64,000 nucleotides of DNA from DASQHL01 sp963843685. Lineage in GTDB: Bacteria > Chloroflexota > Dehalococcoidia > DSTF01 > JACRBR01. Under the pieces are notes generated by a model, which saw only the letters and a list, made by a program, of their open reading frames with translations, was not told the DNA's origin and made no database searches. The first letter of the stretch is position 1. Each line of letters opens with the position of its first letter. Of this stretch, positions 44,349 to 54,657 are shown one piece after another. The position numbers were made by a program, and so were the translations under genes. The DNA lies in the NCBI GenBank assembly GCA_963843685.1, contig CAWJLO010000006.1, positions 172,738-236,737 of the forward strand, in the 5' to 3' direction.

Positions 44349-45850
44349 GTCACCCCCGGCAGGAGCCGCACGCTCTCCTGGATGCGGTCGATGAACGGCG
44401 CCGGGAACAGGCCCATGAACAGCATCGACGCCAGCAGCAGCGCCGCCGTGCCGCGCTCCAGGTACGTCATCTCCTTCAGGTCAGCCCACCGCTCGTTGAA
44501 CTCGCCGAAGAACGTCCACGTCCACATCCGCAGGATGTACACCGCCGTCATCATCGCCGCGAAGATCCCCAGCGCGCCCGCCCACGGGTACGTCTTGAAC
44601 GCGCCGATGAAGATGTTCAGCTCGGCGATGAACCCCGAGAGACCCGGCAGCCCCAGCGACGCCAGCCCCGCCAGCCCGAAGAAGAACACGAACAGCGGCA
44701 TCTTGTTCACCAGCCCGCCGTACAACCGCATGTCGCGCGTGTGCGTCTGGTCGTACACCGCCCCCACCATGGCGAAGAAGGTCGCCGTCATCACGCCGTG
44801 CGCGAACATCTGCAGCACAGCGCCATCGACGCCGATCACGTTCATCGTCGCAAGCCCCATCAGCACCAGCCCCATGTGGCTCACCGACGAGTACCCGATC
44901 ATGTACTTGAAGTCGCGCTGCGCCGTCGCCGCGAACGCCCCGTACACCACGTTGCACGTCGCCAGGATCATCAGCCCCGGCATCCAGAACGTCGCGCCCG
45001 CCGGCAAGAGCTGGATCCCCAGCCGGATGATCCCGAACGCCCCCAGCTTCATCAGCACGCCCGCGTGCAGCATCGACACCGCCGTCGGCGCCGACACGTG
45101 GCCGTCAGGCGACCACGTGTGGAACGGCCACAGGCCCGCCAGCACGCCGCAGCCGATGACGAACAGCGGGAACACCAGCTTCTGGAACCGCTCGTCGAAC
45201 TGGTACGCGTACAGCGTCTGCAGGTCGAACGTCCCCTGCCCCGCCTCCTTGAACACCGCGAAGATCCCCAGGAAGATCAGGATCGAAGCCGCGACCAGCA
45301 TGATCGTCAGCTTCATCGCGCTGTACTCCTTCGTGCGCGAGAACGTCTCGAACACGCTGCTGGAGCCCCACACCGCGATCAGCAGGTACATCGGCAGCAC
45401 CGCGACTTCGTAGAAGAAAAAGAAGAAGAACAGGTCCAGCGACGTGAACGTCCCGAACACGCCCGACACCAGCACCCAGAACAGGATGAAGAAGTCCTTG
45501 TTGTGGTGCTCGATCTTCCACGAGATCAGCGCCCCGGCGAACGCCACGATCCCCGTCAGCAGCACCATCGGCGCCGCGATCCCGTCGATCCCGAACGTCA
45601 GCGCGATCCCGTGCGGCCCCAGGAATCCGACGTTCTGCAGCCAGTCCCACCGCATGTAGAACTGGTACGCCACGTGCCGGTCCGTCTCGTACGCGAAGAA
45701 GACGTACACAGAAAGCGCGAACAGCGCCGCGCCCACGGCCGCGCTCAGCCACCGCACGACGTCCTTGCGGTCGTCCGGCACGAAGACCAGCACTGCCGCC
45801 GCGATCAGCGGTATGGCGACCGTCGCCAGGAGCCAGTACCCAGAGTGCAT
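44345..45850 (-). CDS. nuoM: NADH-quinone oxidoreductase subunit M
   Basis: A 501-residue antiporter-like membrane subunit. Signature LWPFHTWSPDGHVSAPTAVSML and KLGAFGIIRLG; Glu/Lys proton-channel residues lie in expected helices. It pumps protons together with NuoL and NuoN. Confidence 0.95.
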   Translation of the reverse strand: MHSGYWLLATVAIPLIAAAVLVFVPDDRKDVVRWLSAAVGAALFALSVYVFFAYETDRHVAYQFYMRWDWLQNVGFLGPHGIALTFGIDGIAAPMVLLTGIVAFAGALISWKIEHHNKDFFILFWVLVSGVFGTFTSLDLFFFFFFYEVAVLPMYLLIAVWGSSSVFETFSRTKEYSAMKLTIMLVAASILIFLGIFAVFKEAGQGTFDLQTLYAYQFDERFQKLVFPLFVIGCGVLAGLWPFHTWSPDGHVSAPTAVSMLHAGVLMKLGAFGIIRLGIQLLPAGATFWMPGLMILATCNVVYGAFAATAQRDFKYMIGYSSVSHMGLVLMGLATMNVIGVDGAVLQMFAHGVMTATFFAMVGAVYDQTHTRDMRLYGGLVNKMPLFVFFFGLAGLASLGLPGLSGFIAELNIFIGAFKTYPWAGALGIFAAMMTAVYILRMWTWTFFGEFNERWADLKEMTYLERGTAALLLASMLFMGLFPAPFIDRIQESVRLLPGVT

Positions 45851-45863
45851 GCCGCTCCTTCGC

Positions 45864-47765
45864 CTATCCTCTGTATCCGAACGCCACGGCCGCGATCACG
45901 ACCACGCCGATGACGATCGCCAGCGCGTAGTTCGGGATCTTCCCCGTCTGCGTGAACTTGCCCAGGAACCCCAGGTACTCCGTCGCCTCACCCGTCCCCT
46001 GCACGCCCGCGTCGTTGACCACCGCCCGGTCGAACCACGCCACCACCTGCCCCGCCGCCAGCACGATCTTGTCGATCGCCACTTGGTACGCCTCGTCGAT
46101 GTAGAACCGGTGTAGGAAGAGCTGGTACAGGAATGGCGACGCCCCGCCCGCCCGCTTCGACCGCTCGGCGTCCCCGCCCCAGATCCACACCCCGCCCGCC
46201 AGCCCGGCGACCACCAGCGCGACCGACGTCGTCGCAAGCGCCCAGTTCACGCTGTACTTCTCCGGGCCTTCGCGCAGGTTGTAGATGAATCCCAGCCAGC
46301 CGCTGTGGAATCCCAGCGCCTTCCCCACGCCCTCGAACACCACGAACCCCGCGACGGTCGCCAGCACCGCCAGCAGCACCAGCGGCCCCGTCATGCTCGG
46401 CGCCGATTCGTGTGCGTGCTCATACACGTGGTGGTCCTTCGGCTCGCCGAAGAACGTCAGCAGCGTCACCCGCGCCATGTAGAGCGCCGTCACCGGCAGC
46501 GAGATCAGCACCAGCGCCAGCGGGAACCATCCGAGGCTCCCGTTGTGCAGCCCCGTCACGATCTCGTCCTTCGCCCAGAAGCCGCTGAACGGTATCAGCC
46601 CCGCCATCGCCAGAGCGCCGACGACGAACGCCGGCCCGGTGATCGATAGCTTGCCCCAGAGCCCGCCCAGCTTGTCGACCTCCTGCTCCTCCGTCGCGTG
46701 GATCACGGATCCGCAGCTCAGGAACAGCAGCGCCTTGAAGAAGGCGTGCGCGAACAGGTACAGCATCGCCGCGCCCACGGCCCCCGAGCCCAGCGCCACC
46801 ATCATCAGCCCCAGGCTGTTCAGCGTGGAGTACGCCACCACGCGCTTGATGTCCCGCTGCGCCAGGCCGATGAACGCGGACAGCAACGTCGTCGTCAGCC
46901 CGACGTACGTGATCAGCTCCGGTACCCCGCGCACGACCTCCATCAGTGGCAGCATCCGCGCCACGAGGTACACGCCCGCCACGACCATCGTCGCCGCGTG
47001 GATCAGGGCCGAGACCGGCGTCGGGCCCTCCATCGCGTCCGGCAGCCACACGTGCAGCGGGAACTGCGCCGACTTGCCGCACGCCCCCGCGAAGATGCAC
47101 ACCGCCGCCGCCGTCAGCCACTCGCGCCGGATCTCGCCCGCCTCGGCCACGTGCAGGATCGCCTGGATGTCGAACGTGTGCGTCTGCGTGAAGAGGATGA
47201 TGATCCCGATCAGCAGCCCCACGTCGCCGATGCGCGTCGTGATGAACGCCTTCTTCGCCGCCTCCGCCGCCGACTTTCTGTCGTTGTAGTAGCCGATGAG
47301 CAGCATCGAGCAGAGGCCCACCAGCTCCCACGAGAAGTAGAGCAACAGCAGGTTGTCCGCCAGCACCAGCGTCAGCATCGAGGCCACGAACAGCGACACG
47401 ATCGCGTAGAACCACCCGTAACGCCGGTCGCCGTGCATGTAGCCCGTCGAGTAGATCATCACCAGCAGCGCGATCAGCGTCACGCAGAACAGCATCACCA
47501 GCGTGATCTGGTCCACGTACGTGCCCATGCGGATCTCGATGTACCCCGGCGTGTTGAACCACTGCCAGCTCCGCGCCACCGGCTCGAAGTTGCCGCCGCC
47601 GATCGCGTCCGCAACGTCCTTGCCCAGTGCGATCGTCAGCACGAACGCCGCCGCCATCAGGCCGATCGCCAACCAGTCGCCCTTGCGGGGCAGCCACGTG
47701 CTGAAGAGGAGCAGGAGCACGAAGCCCGCCACCGGCAGCGCCGGCAGCACCCACGCGTCTCCCAT
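45864..47765 (-). CDS. nuoL: NADH-quinone oxidoreductase subunit L
   Basis: A 633-residue subunit with LHVWLPDAMEGPTPVSALIHAATMV and a long amphipathic lateral-helix C-terminus. It starts at ATG 47765, about 70 nt after nuoK. Confidence 0.95.
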   Translation of the reverse strand: MGDAWVLPALPVAGFVLLLLFSTWLPRKGDWLAIGLMAAAFVLTIALGKDVADAIGGGNFEPVARSWQWFNTPGYIEIRMGTYVDQITLVMLFCVTLIALLVMIYSTGYMHGDRRYGWFYAIVSLFVASMLTLVLADNLLLLYFSWELVGLCSMLLIGYYNDRKSAAEAAKKAFITTRIGDVGLLIGIIILFTQTHTFDIQAILHVAEAGEIRREWLTAAAVCIFAGACGKSAQFPLHVWLPDAMEGPTPVSALIHAATMVVAGVYLVARMLPLMEVVRGVPELITYVGLTTTLLSAFIGLAQRDIKRVVAYSTLNSLGLMMVALGSGAVGAAMLYLFAHAFFKALLFLSCGSVIHATEEQEVDKLGGLWGKLSITGPAFVVGALAMAGLIPFSGFWAKDEIVTGLHNGSLGWFPLALVLISLPVTALYMARVTLLTFFGEPKDHHVYEHAHESAPSMTGPLVLLAVLATVAGFVVFEGVGKALGFHSGWLGFIYNLREGPEKYSVNWALATTSVALVVAGLAGGVWIWGGDAERSKRAGGASPFLYQLFLHRFYIDEAYQVAIDKIVLAAGQVVAWFDRAVVNDAGVQGTGEATEYLGFLGKFTQTGKIPNYALAIVIGVVVIAAVAFGYRG

Positions 47766-47834
47766 GTCGAATCCGAAGATGGCTAGCTCTCCCCCGCTGC
47801 GCCGCTCGTCATGAGCGTCTCACCATGAGCGCCC

Positions 47835-48161
47835 TCACCACTTGAGGGCGTCCACTTCGTCCACGTTCGCGGTCCCCCGGTTCCGGAACACCCGCAGCAC
47901 CACCGCCAGCGCCAAACCCACCTCCGCCGCCGCGATCGTGATCACGAAGATCGCGAAGATGATCCCCACGAACAACGACGGCGCCGTATACACCGCGAAC
48001 GCCACCATGTTGATGCTCACGGCGTTCAGCATCAGCTCTACGGACATCAGGATCAGCACGGCGTTCCGCCGCGCCAGCACCCCGTACACGCCGATGCAGA
48101 ACAGGACAGCGCTGAGCATGACGAAGTGCTCCAGCGGGACGCCCTGGCTGACGGTCTCCAC
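47835..48161 (-). CDS. nuoK: NADH-quinone oxidoreductase subunit K
   Basis: A 108-residue, three-helix subunit with RRNAVLILMSVELMLNAVSIN (conserved membrane Glu). The GTG start lies immediately after the nuoJ TAG, with GAAGAGGGGGAACGG as SD. Confidence 0.95.
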   Translation of the reverse strand: METVSQGVPLEHFVMLSAVLFCIGVYGVLARRNAVLILMSVELMLNAVSINMVAFAVYTAPSLFVGIIFAIFVITIAAAEVGLALAVVLRVFRNRGTANVDEVDALKW

Positions 48162-48656
48162 CTACCGTTCCCCCTCTTCCTGCAGCGAGAGCACGATCGC
48201 GCCGACCAGCGCCACCAGCAGCACGCCCGACGCGATCTCGAACGGCACCGCCCACCTGTTGAACAGCGCCGTCCCGATGTCGCTGAACGGGATCACCGTC
48301 ACCTGCCCCACGTCGCGCGGCCAGGTCGTCTTGTACATCATCGTGGCGAACGCGCCCAGCAGCGCCAGCGCGGCGACGGCGGCCAGCGGTCGCTGGTCGC
48401 CGTCCAGGTGCTCCTTCAGGTCTCCCACCCGCGTCAGCATCAGCGCGAAGATGATCAGCACCGTCACGGCGCCGCCGTAGATCAGCACCTGCACCAGCGC
48501 CAGGAACTCCACCGAGAGCAGGATGTACAGCCCCGCCACGCCCATCAGCGACACGATGAGCATCAACGCCGCGTACACCACGTTGCGCACCAGCACGACG
48601 CCCAGCGCACCGACGATCACGGTCGCCGCCATGATGTCGAAGAACAGTTCCGTCAT
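48162..48656 (-). CDS. nuoJ: NADH-quinone oxidoreductase subunit J
   Basis: A 164-residue five-helix membrane subunit, with LVRNVVYAALMLIVSLMGVAGLY and VLIYGGAVTVLIIFALML. ATGA overlap with nuoI. Members of this family contribute to the proton channel near the quinone module. Confidence 0.93.
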   Translation of the reverse strand: MTELFFDIMAATVIVGALGVVLVRNVVYAALMLIVSLMGVAGLYILLSVEFLALVQVLIYGGAVTVLIIFALMLTRVGDLKEHLDGDQRPLAAVAALALLGAFATMMYKTTWPRDVGQVTVIPFSDIGTALFNRWAVPFEIASGVLLVALVGAIVLSLQEEGER

Positions 48657-49117
48657 GCGCGCAACCCCGGGTCGACCTTCTTCGCCTTCGACTGCGACAG
48701 CAGCCGGTCGAGGTCCATCACCAGCTCGGAGCGGTCGAAGCGCGACAGCTCGTGGCCGGCCCAGGTGTTGTTCATCCCGATCGCCTCGAAGTTACACACT
48801 TCGACGCAGATGTTGCACCGCATGCAGCGCCCGTAGTCGATCCAGAACTCATCGATGATCTTGCGCCGCTTGCTCTCACCCGTCTTCTGCTTCGGGTTGT
48901 CCTTCATCACCACCGTCATGCACTCGACCGGGCACGCCCGCTCGCAGGCGTGGCAACCCGTGCAGAACGGCTCGTCGTGCTCTTCGTCCCAGATCAGGAT
49001 GGGAAACGCGCGGTCGCGGTTCGGGATCTCCCGGTGCACCGTCGGGTACTGGATCGTCACCGGCTTCCGGAACGCCGCGCGCGCCGTCATTCCCAGGCTC
49101 TTCAGGATGCCCAGCAT
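48653..49117 (-). CDS. nuoI: NADH-quinone oxidoreductase subunit I (2x 4Fe-4S)
   Basis: A 154-residue ferredoxin-like subunit with two complete motifs, CTGCHACERACP and CMRCNICVEVC, which hold clusters N6a and N6b. It relays electrons to NuoB. A 1-nt overlap joins it to the nuoH stop. Confidence 0.95.
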   Translation of the reverse strand: MLGILKSLGMTARAAFRKPVTIQYPTVHREIPNRDRAFPILIWDEEHDEPFCTGCHACERACPVECMTVVMKDNPKQKTGESKRRKIIDEFWIDYGRCMRCNICVEVCNFEAIGMNNTWAGHELSRFDRSELVMDLDRLLSQSKAKKVDPGLRA

Positions 49118-50256
49118 CAGACCACGCTCCTCGCCGCTTCCGGCACGTTCGGGTACATCTGCAGCGCCTTGCGCGGCTGCACGCGCACCGACTGGTACAC
49201 CAGCACCACCAGCGCCACCGCCCCCGCGCCCGACGTGATCGTCAGCAGAATGTCCGGGCCATCATAGACAATCACCGCGCCGTTGAAGAAGATCTGCAGC
49301 AGCGCGAACGGGATCAGCACCTTCCACGCGTACGACATCAGCTGGTCGACCCGCAGCCGCGGGAACGTCGCCCGCACCCACAGGTAGAACGCGACGAACA
49401 GGCCCATCTTCACCGTGATCAACAGCAGCTGATACCCCCAGCCCACGTCCCGTCCCCACGGCCACTCCCAGCCCCCCAGGAACACGAACGCCCCCAGCAG
49501 GCTGAACACGTACATGTTCACGTACGACGTCAGCTGGAACATCGACCAGCGGATCCCGCTGTACTCGATGAACACGCCGCCCGCCACCTCCGATTCGCCC
49601 GTCGGGATGTCGAACGGCTGCCGCTCCAGCTCCGCGATCGACGCCGTCAGGAAGATCAGGAACCCCAGCGGCTGCCACACGATCAGCGGCACCTTGTCCT
49701 GGAACAGGATGATCGAATACACGTCCGCCGACGACGTCACCATCACCACGCCGATCATCGCCAGGATCAGCGGGATCTCGTACGAGATCAGCTGCGCCGC
49801 CGCCCGCATGCCGCCCAGCAGCGCGTACTTGCTGTCCGATCCCCAGCCCGCCATCAGGAAGCCGATGAACGACAGCCCCGACACTGCCAGCAGGTACAGC
49901 AGGCTCAGCGGCAGCGGGCTGATCACCCAGTCCGACGTAAACGGCACCACCACGAACGCCAGGAACGCCGGCACGAAGATCCCGAACACCGCCAGCTCAA
50001 ACGCCACCGGGTCAGCCGTCGCTGGCCGCAGGTCTTCCTTCACCAGCAGCTTCACCATGTCGGCGATCGGCTGCAGCAGCCCGAACGGCCCCGTGCGCGT
50101 CGGCCCCAGCCGCTGCTGGATCCGCGCCACCACCTTCCGCTCGATCCACGTCGCGTACGCCACCGCCACCGTCATCAGCAGCGTGATCACGATCAGCCCC
50201 AGCAGCGCGCTCACCGCCGGCTGGCTGATGTTGATCGAGGGCGCGGAGAGCAGCAT
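49117..50256 (-). CDS. nuoH: NADH-quinone oxidoreductase subunit H
   Basis: A 379-residue subunit forming the quinone-binding chamber with NuoB/NuoD. Signatures: RIQQRLGPTRTGPFGLLQPIAD, ELERQPFDIPTGESEVAGG, and RATFPRLRVDQLMSYAWK. A little longer than average. Confidence 0.95.
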   Translation of the reverse strand: MLLSAPSINISQPAVSALLGLIVITLLMTVAVAYATWIERKVVARIQQRLGPTRTGPFGLLQPIADMVKLLVKEDLRPATADPVAFELAVFGIFVPAFLAFVVVPFTSDWVISPLPLSLLYLLAVSGLSFIGFLMAGWGSDSKYALLGGMRAAAQLISYEIPLILAMIGVVMVTSSADVYSIILFQDKVPLIVWQPLGFLIFLTASIAELERQPFDIPTGESEVAGGVFIEYSGIRWSMFQLTSYVNMYVFSLLGAFVFLGGWEWPWGRDVGWGYQLLLITVKMGLFVAFYLWVRATFPRLRVDQLMSYAWKVLIPFALLQIFFNGAVIVYDGPDILLTITSGAGAVALVVLVYQSVRVQPRKALQMYPNVPEAARSVV

Positions 50257-50265
50257 CGATTCTCC

Positions 50266-51408
<1,143 letters not shown>

Positions 51409-51410
51409 CG

Positions 51411-52169
51411 CTATTCCTCGTCCTCGGCCGCGCCCTCGCGCAAGTTGTCCCCCTGCCACTCCTCGATCTCCTGCAGCGGATTGTCCTTGCGGAGCGGGTA
51501 GTGGTCCGTCATGTCTTCCGGCAGCAGCAGCGGCACCAGGTTCGGGTGCCCGTCGAACACGATCCCGAACATGTCCCGCGTCTCGCGCTCGTGCCAGTCG
51601 GCCGCCGGGTAGATCGCCGCCACGCTCGGCACGACCGGGTCGTCGTACGTCACGCGCGTCTTCACCGTCAGCCCGTGCTTCTTCTCGATCGACCAGAGGT
51701 GGTACACGACCTCCAGCCCCTCTTCCTGCCAGTCGACCCCCGAGAGGCAGCGCAGGTACTTGAGGTCCAGCCGCGCGTCGTCCCGCGCCGCCGTCATCAC
51801 CGACACCAGGTCGTCGCGCCCCACCTCCACCGCCACCGATTCGCCCTGCAGCGTCGGCACCATGTACGCCTGCATCGTCACGCCCGCGACCGCTGCCGCC
51901 AGCGCCTCGTTGATGCTCCCCGCAGGCGGTGCGACGCGCGGCGCTTCTTTGGGCTCGGCTTCTTTCGCGGGACGGGCGGGGCGCTCGGCCGCCGGCTTCT
52001 TTTCTGCCGCCGCAGCGGCCGCCGGCTTGTCCGCCGCCGCAGGTGTCTCGGCCGCGGGCTTCTCAGCCGGGGGAGGAGTGGGTGCCGCCGACTCCGCCGG
52101 TGGCGTCTCGGGCTCGGGCGCCTTCGCGTCCGGCTGTGTTTCCTCTCCCTGCCCGTCTGGAAGCGTCAT
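51411..52169 (-). CDS. nuoC: NADH-quinone oxidoreductase subunit C with long N-terminal extension
   Basis: A 252-residue protein. The conserved 30-kDa domain occupies residues about 105-245 (KYLRCLSGVDW, WHERETRDMFGIVFDGHPNL, PLRKDNPLQE). The first ~85 residues are Pro/Ala/Glu-rich and probably disordered, unusual for NuoC. There is no in-frame stop or clear alternative SD, so the extension seems real. Confidence 0.93.
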   Translation of the reverse strand: MTLPDGQGEETQPDAKAPEPETPPAESAAPTPPPAEKPAAETPAAADKPAAAAAAEKKPAAERPARPAKEAEPKEAPRVAPPAGSINEALAAAVAGVTMQAYMVPTLQGESVAVEVGRDDLVSVMTAARDDARLDLKYLRCLSGVDWQEEGLEVVYHLWSIEKKHGLTVKTRVTYDDPVVPSVAAIYPAADWHERETRDMFGIVFDGHPNLVPLLLPEDMTDHYPLRKDNPLQEIEEWQGDNLREGAAEDEE

Positions 52170-52787
52170 CTACCTGTTTCGCTCTTCCATGATCTTGTGC
52201 TGCAGCGCCACGAAACCGTCCATCAGCGCCTCCGGCCGCGGCGGGCACCCGGGCACGTACACGTCCACCGGGATGATCTTGTCCACTCCCTGCAGCACGC
52301 GGTCGTACCGCGTGTACGGCCCCCCGTTCGTCGCGCACGCGCCCATCGCGATCACCCACTTCGGGTTCGGCATCTGCTCGTACAGCAGCTTCACCGCCGG
52401 CGCCATCTTCTTCGTCACCGTTCCCGCCACGATCATCACGTCCGACTGCCGCGGCGACGGCCACGGCACGATCCCGAACCGGTCCAGGTCGTGGTGCGGC
52501 ATGTACGTCGCGATCATCTCGATCGCGCAGCACGCCAGCCCGAACGTCATCGGCCACAGCGACGACTTCCGCGCCGCCGCCAGCACCGCGTCCGCCGGCA
52601 CCTGCAGGATCCCCGGCAGGATCTGCCGGTACAGCGCCGTCCCCGGCTCGAACGGCGCCGGCGTCAGCAGCTCCTGCTCCCGCTCGACGCCCGTCTTCTC
52701 CCGCTGCGGCGCGACGACCGGCGCCCCTTCGACCTCTTTCTCCGGGAGTGCCGGCGGCGCCGCCTTCTGCGCGACTACTTCTGCCAT
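52170..52787 (-). CDS. nuoB: NADH-quinone oxidoreductase subunit B
   Basis: About 205 residues from ATG 52787. N2 cluster ligands: TFGLACCAIEM, GACATNGGPYTRY and VPGCPPRPEALM. The first ~45 residues are a variable extension. The start overlaps the nuoA end by 13 nt. Confidence 0.95.
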   Translation of the reverse strand: MAEVVAQKAAPPALPEKEVEGAPVVAPQREKTGVEREQELLTPAPFEPGTALYRQILPGILQVPADAVLAAARKSSLWPMTFGLACCAIEMIATYMPHHDLDRFGIVPWPSPRQSDVMIVAGTVTKKMAPAVKLLYEQMPNPKWVIAMGACATNGGPYTRYDRVLQGVDKIIPVDVYVPGCPPRPEALMDGFVALQHKIMEERNR

Positions 52788-53149
52788 TGCAGGACCCCCT
52801 TCTTCCACGCGTACCCCAGTCCGGCCGCGAGGATGCCGATGAACGTCACCATCTCCCAAAATGCGGACTTGCCCGCCGCCGAGAAGACGACCGCCCACGG
52901 GAACAGGAACACCGCCTCAACGTCAAAGATAAGGAAGAGAATGGCGAACAGGTAGAACCGCACGTGGAACTGCGACCGCGTCTGCCCGATCGGCACCATG
53001 CCGCACTCGTACGACATCGACTTCCCCTTCTCCTTCGAGTAAGGGGCCAGCACGCGCGCCGCGATCAGTGCCGTAGCTACGAGGATGAACCCGACGATCA
53101 CCGCCAGGAAGACGGCAAGATAGTTGTCGAGCAGGGTGTGGAACGGCAA
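52775..53149 (-). CDS. nuoA: NADH-quinone oxidoreductase subunit A
   Basis: About 124 residues from a TTG at 53149 with GGAGGGG five nt upstream; the longer frame from 53251 is rejected. Three helices with SYECGMVPIGQTRSQFHVRFYL and ILFLIFDVEAVFLFPWA. First gene of the operon. Confidence 0.93.
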   Translation of the reverse strand: MPFHTLLDNYLAVFLAVIVGFILVATALIAARVLAPYSKEKGKSMSYECGMVPIGQTRSQFHVRFYLFAILFLIFDVEAVFLFPWAVVFSAAGKSAFWEMVTFIGILAAGLGYAWKKGVLQWQK

Positions 53150-53334
53150 GCGATCCCCTCCGGCCCGGACGGCGTATTCCGGCGCGCGCGAACGTCGGAC
53201 CCGCGCAAATCGCCGCACCCAGGTTCGGAAAAGATCGTAACAGCGCCCCACTTGTAGGTCAATTCACAATCGAGTGCCGCCGCGATGATTCGCCCCACCT
53301 TTATGTCATGCCCATCGGCGCGTGCGGCCACCCT

Positions 53335-53360
53335 CCGCACGCTGAGCGAAGCCAGGATCT
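53335..53360. repeat. short dispersed repeat, copy 3
   Basis: CGCACGCTGAGCGAAGCCAG continuing GATCTC, a degenerate copy of the 40856 repeat, between nuoA and the riboswitch. Confidence 0.5.
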
Positions 53361-53394
53361 CGTCAGCCAGTGAGCGCCGCGTCCTTTTGCACGG

Positions 53395-53530
53395 AAAGCT
53401 TCAGGTCGCGTATCCTCCACCCAACAACCAAATACACGACGATGAGGCCGCGGCGAAGCCGGTGAGACGCCGGCGCTGTCCCGCAACTGTATCCCTCGCA
53501 CCGACGAGGGGAGCCAGGTCGACCGCCCCT
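53395..53530 (+). promoter_or_regulatory. cobalamin riboswitch (short form)
   Basis: GAAGCCGGTGAGACGCCGGC and then GCTGTCCCGCAACTGT (53474-53490) is the conserved cobalamin aptamer core. The B12-box-like AGCCAGGTCGACCG is at 53512-53525. The long CCACTG arm seems absent, suggesting the short AdoCbl-II type. It lies upstream of cobO-cobT-cobS-cobU, about 580 nt before cobO. Confidence 0.85.
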
Positions 53531-53579
53531 CATCCCGTCGCCAGCCTTCGAGGAAGAGGCCCGAGCGCGCCCACGCTCA

Positions 53580-53612
53580 CGCCCCTGTCCCCGAACAGGG
53601 GCATTTCGTTGC
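53580..53612 (+). terminator. terminator-like hairpin after riboswitch
   Basis: GCCCCTG (53581-53587) pairs with CAGGGGC (53596-53602), followed by ATTTCGTT. Its position suggests it is the expression platform that ends transcription when cobalamin is bound. The T-tract is imperfect. A second hairpin CCCCTTCCC/GGGAAGGGG lies about 50 nt downstream. Confidence 0.5.
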
Positions 53613-53733
53613 AGAACCGCTGCCCACCGCACCTGATCCGCCGCCCGGAGCACCCCTTCCCTCAGGGAAGGGGCCCGGAGGTTGCCCGCCCACTGCGTGT
53701 CCTTCTCGCTCGTCGCCCCGGATTTCAAAGGCA

Positions 53734-53842
53734 GGGAGTGCAGAGAGCGCAGCGCCCTCTGCCGGGGGGCTCCGGGGGGTGTCCCCCCGGCCTCTTACTC
53801 TCTTCTCTTGAGAGGCGGAGCAGCCTGACAGGATGCGCAGCC
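53734..53842 (+). repeat. GC-rich repeat, copy A
   Basis: About 109 bp beginning GGGAGTGCAGAGAGCG, with CCGGGGGG-TGT-CCCCCCGG and ending GGAGCAGCCTGACAGGATGC. Nearly identical to copy B, whose start is 241 bp downstream, and shorter similarity to 40613-40690. In the riboswitch-cobO leader. Confidence 0.8.
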
Positions 53843-53974
53843 CCCTTGATCCAAGACGCGATGCGCGACGGCCTCTCACCCTGCACCGCACCGGAGCTCC
53901 CCTTCCCTTCAGGGAAGCGGCCGAGAGACCCAACCAACTCGCGACCACAGCTCGAGCACCCACAATGCAAAGCC

Positions 53975-54084
53975 GGGAGTGCAGAGAGCGCAGCGCCCTC
54001 TGCCGGGGGGCTCCGGGGGGTGTCCCCCCGGCCCCTTTACTCTCTTGTTTGAGAGGCGGAGCAGCCTGACAGGATGCGGAGCCT
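53975..54084 (+). repeat. GC-rich repeat, copy B
   Basis: Near-identical to copy A over its whole length. It ends less than 30 nt before cobO. Open frames across these repeats are shadows. Confidence 0.8.
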
Positions 54085-54111
54085 CTCCGTCCCGCATCAC
54101 GAGAGGCACGC

Positions 54112-54657
54112 ATGCCTGAAGAACAAGAATCCCCCACCCCCCGCAAGTCCCTCGTCGTCGTCAACACCGGCAACGGCAAAGGCAAGACCACCGCCGCCCT
54201 CGGCGTCCTCTTCCGCGCCTGGGGCCGCGGCCTCAACGTCGTCATGCTCCAGTTCATCAAGTCCACCACCTCCAACTACGGCGAGAACCGCGCCGCCAAG
54301 AAGATCGATATGGAGATCATCTCGCTCGGCGGCGGCTTCACCTGGCTCTCCAAGGACATCGAGAAGGACAAGGCCCTCGCCCGCGACCTCTGGGAGCAGT
54401 GCAAGGCGAAGATCGCCTCCGGCGACTACGACGTCGTCGCCCTCGACGAGTTCACGTACCCCCTCGCCTACGGCTGGCTCCCGACATCGGAGGTGATCGA
54501 CTTCCTCAAGACCCGACCCGCCCGCACCCACGTCATCATCACCGGCCGTGACGCGCCGCAGGAGCTCATCGACTACGCCGATCTCGTCACCGAGATGCGC
54601 GAGATCAAGCACCCCTTCCAGCAGGGCATCAAGGCCCAGCCCGGGATCGAATTCTGA
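54112..54657 (+). CDS. cobO: cob(I)yrinic acid a,c-diamide adenosyltransferase
   Basis: A 181-residue CobO/BtuR protein: P-loop NTGNGKGKTTAALG, LDEFTYPLAYGWL and ITGRDAPQELIDYADLVTEM. It adds the upper adenosyl ligand to corrinoids. First gene of a four-gene salvage/assembly operon under the riboswitch. Confidence 0.96.
   Translation: MPEEQESPTPRKSLVVVNTGNGKGKTTAALGVLFRAWGRGLNVVMLQFIKSTTSNYGENRAAKKIDMEIISLGGGFTWLSKDIEKDKALARDLWEQCKAKIASGDYDVVALDEFTYPLAYGWLPTSEVIDFLKTRPARTHVIITGRDAPQELIDYADLVTEMREIKHPFQQGIKAQPGIEF

Noticed and set aside
43467..45413. 648-codon open frame on the plus strand
   Set aside because: Antisense to nuoM and nuoN; composition and lack of domains mark it as a shadow.
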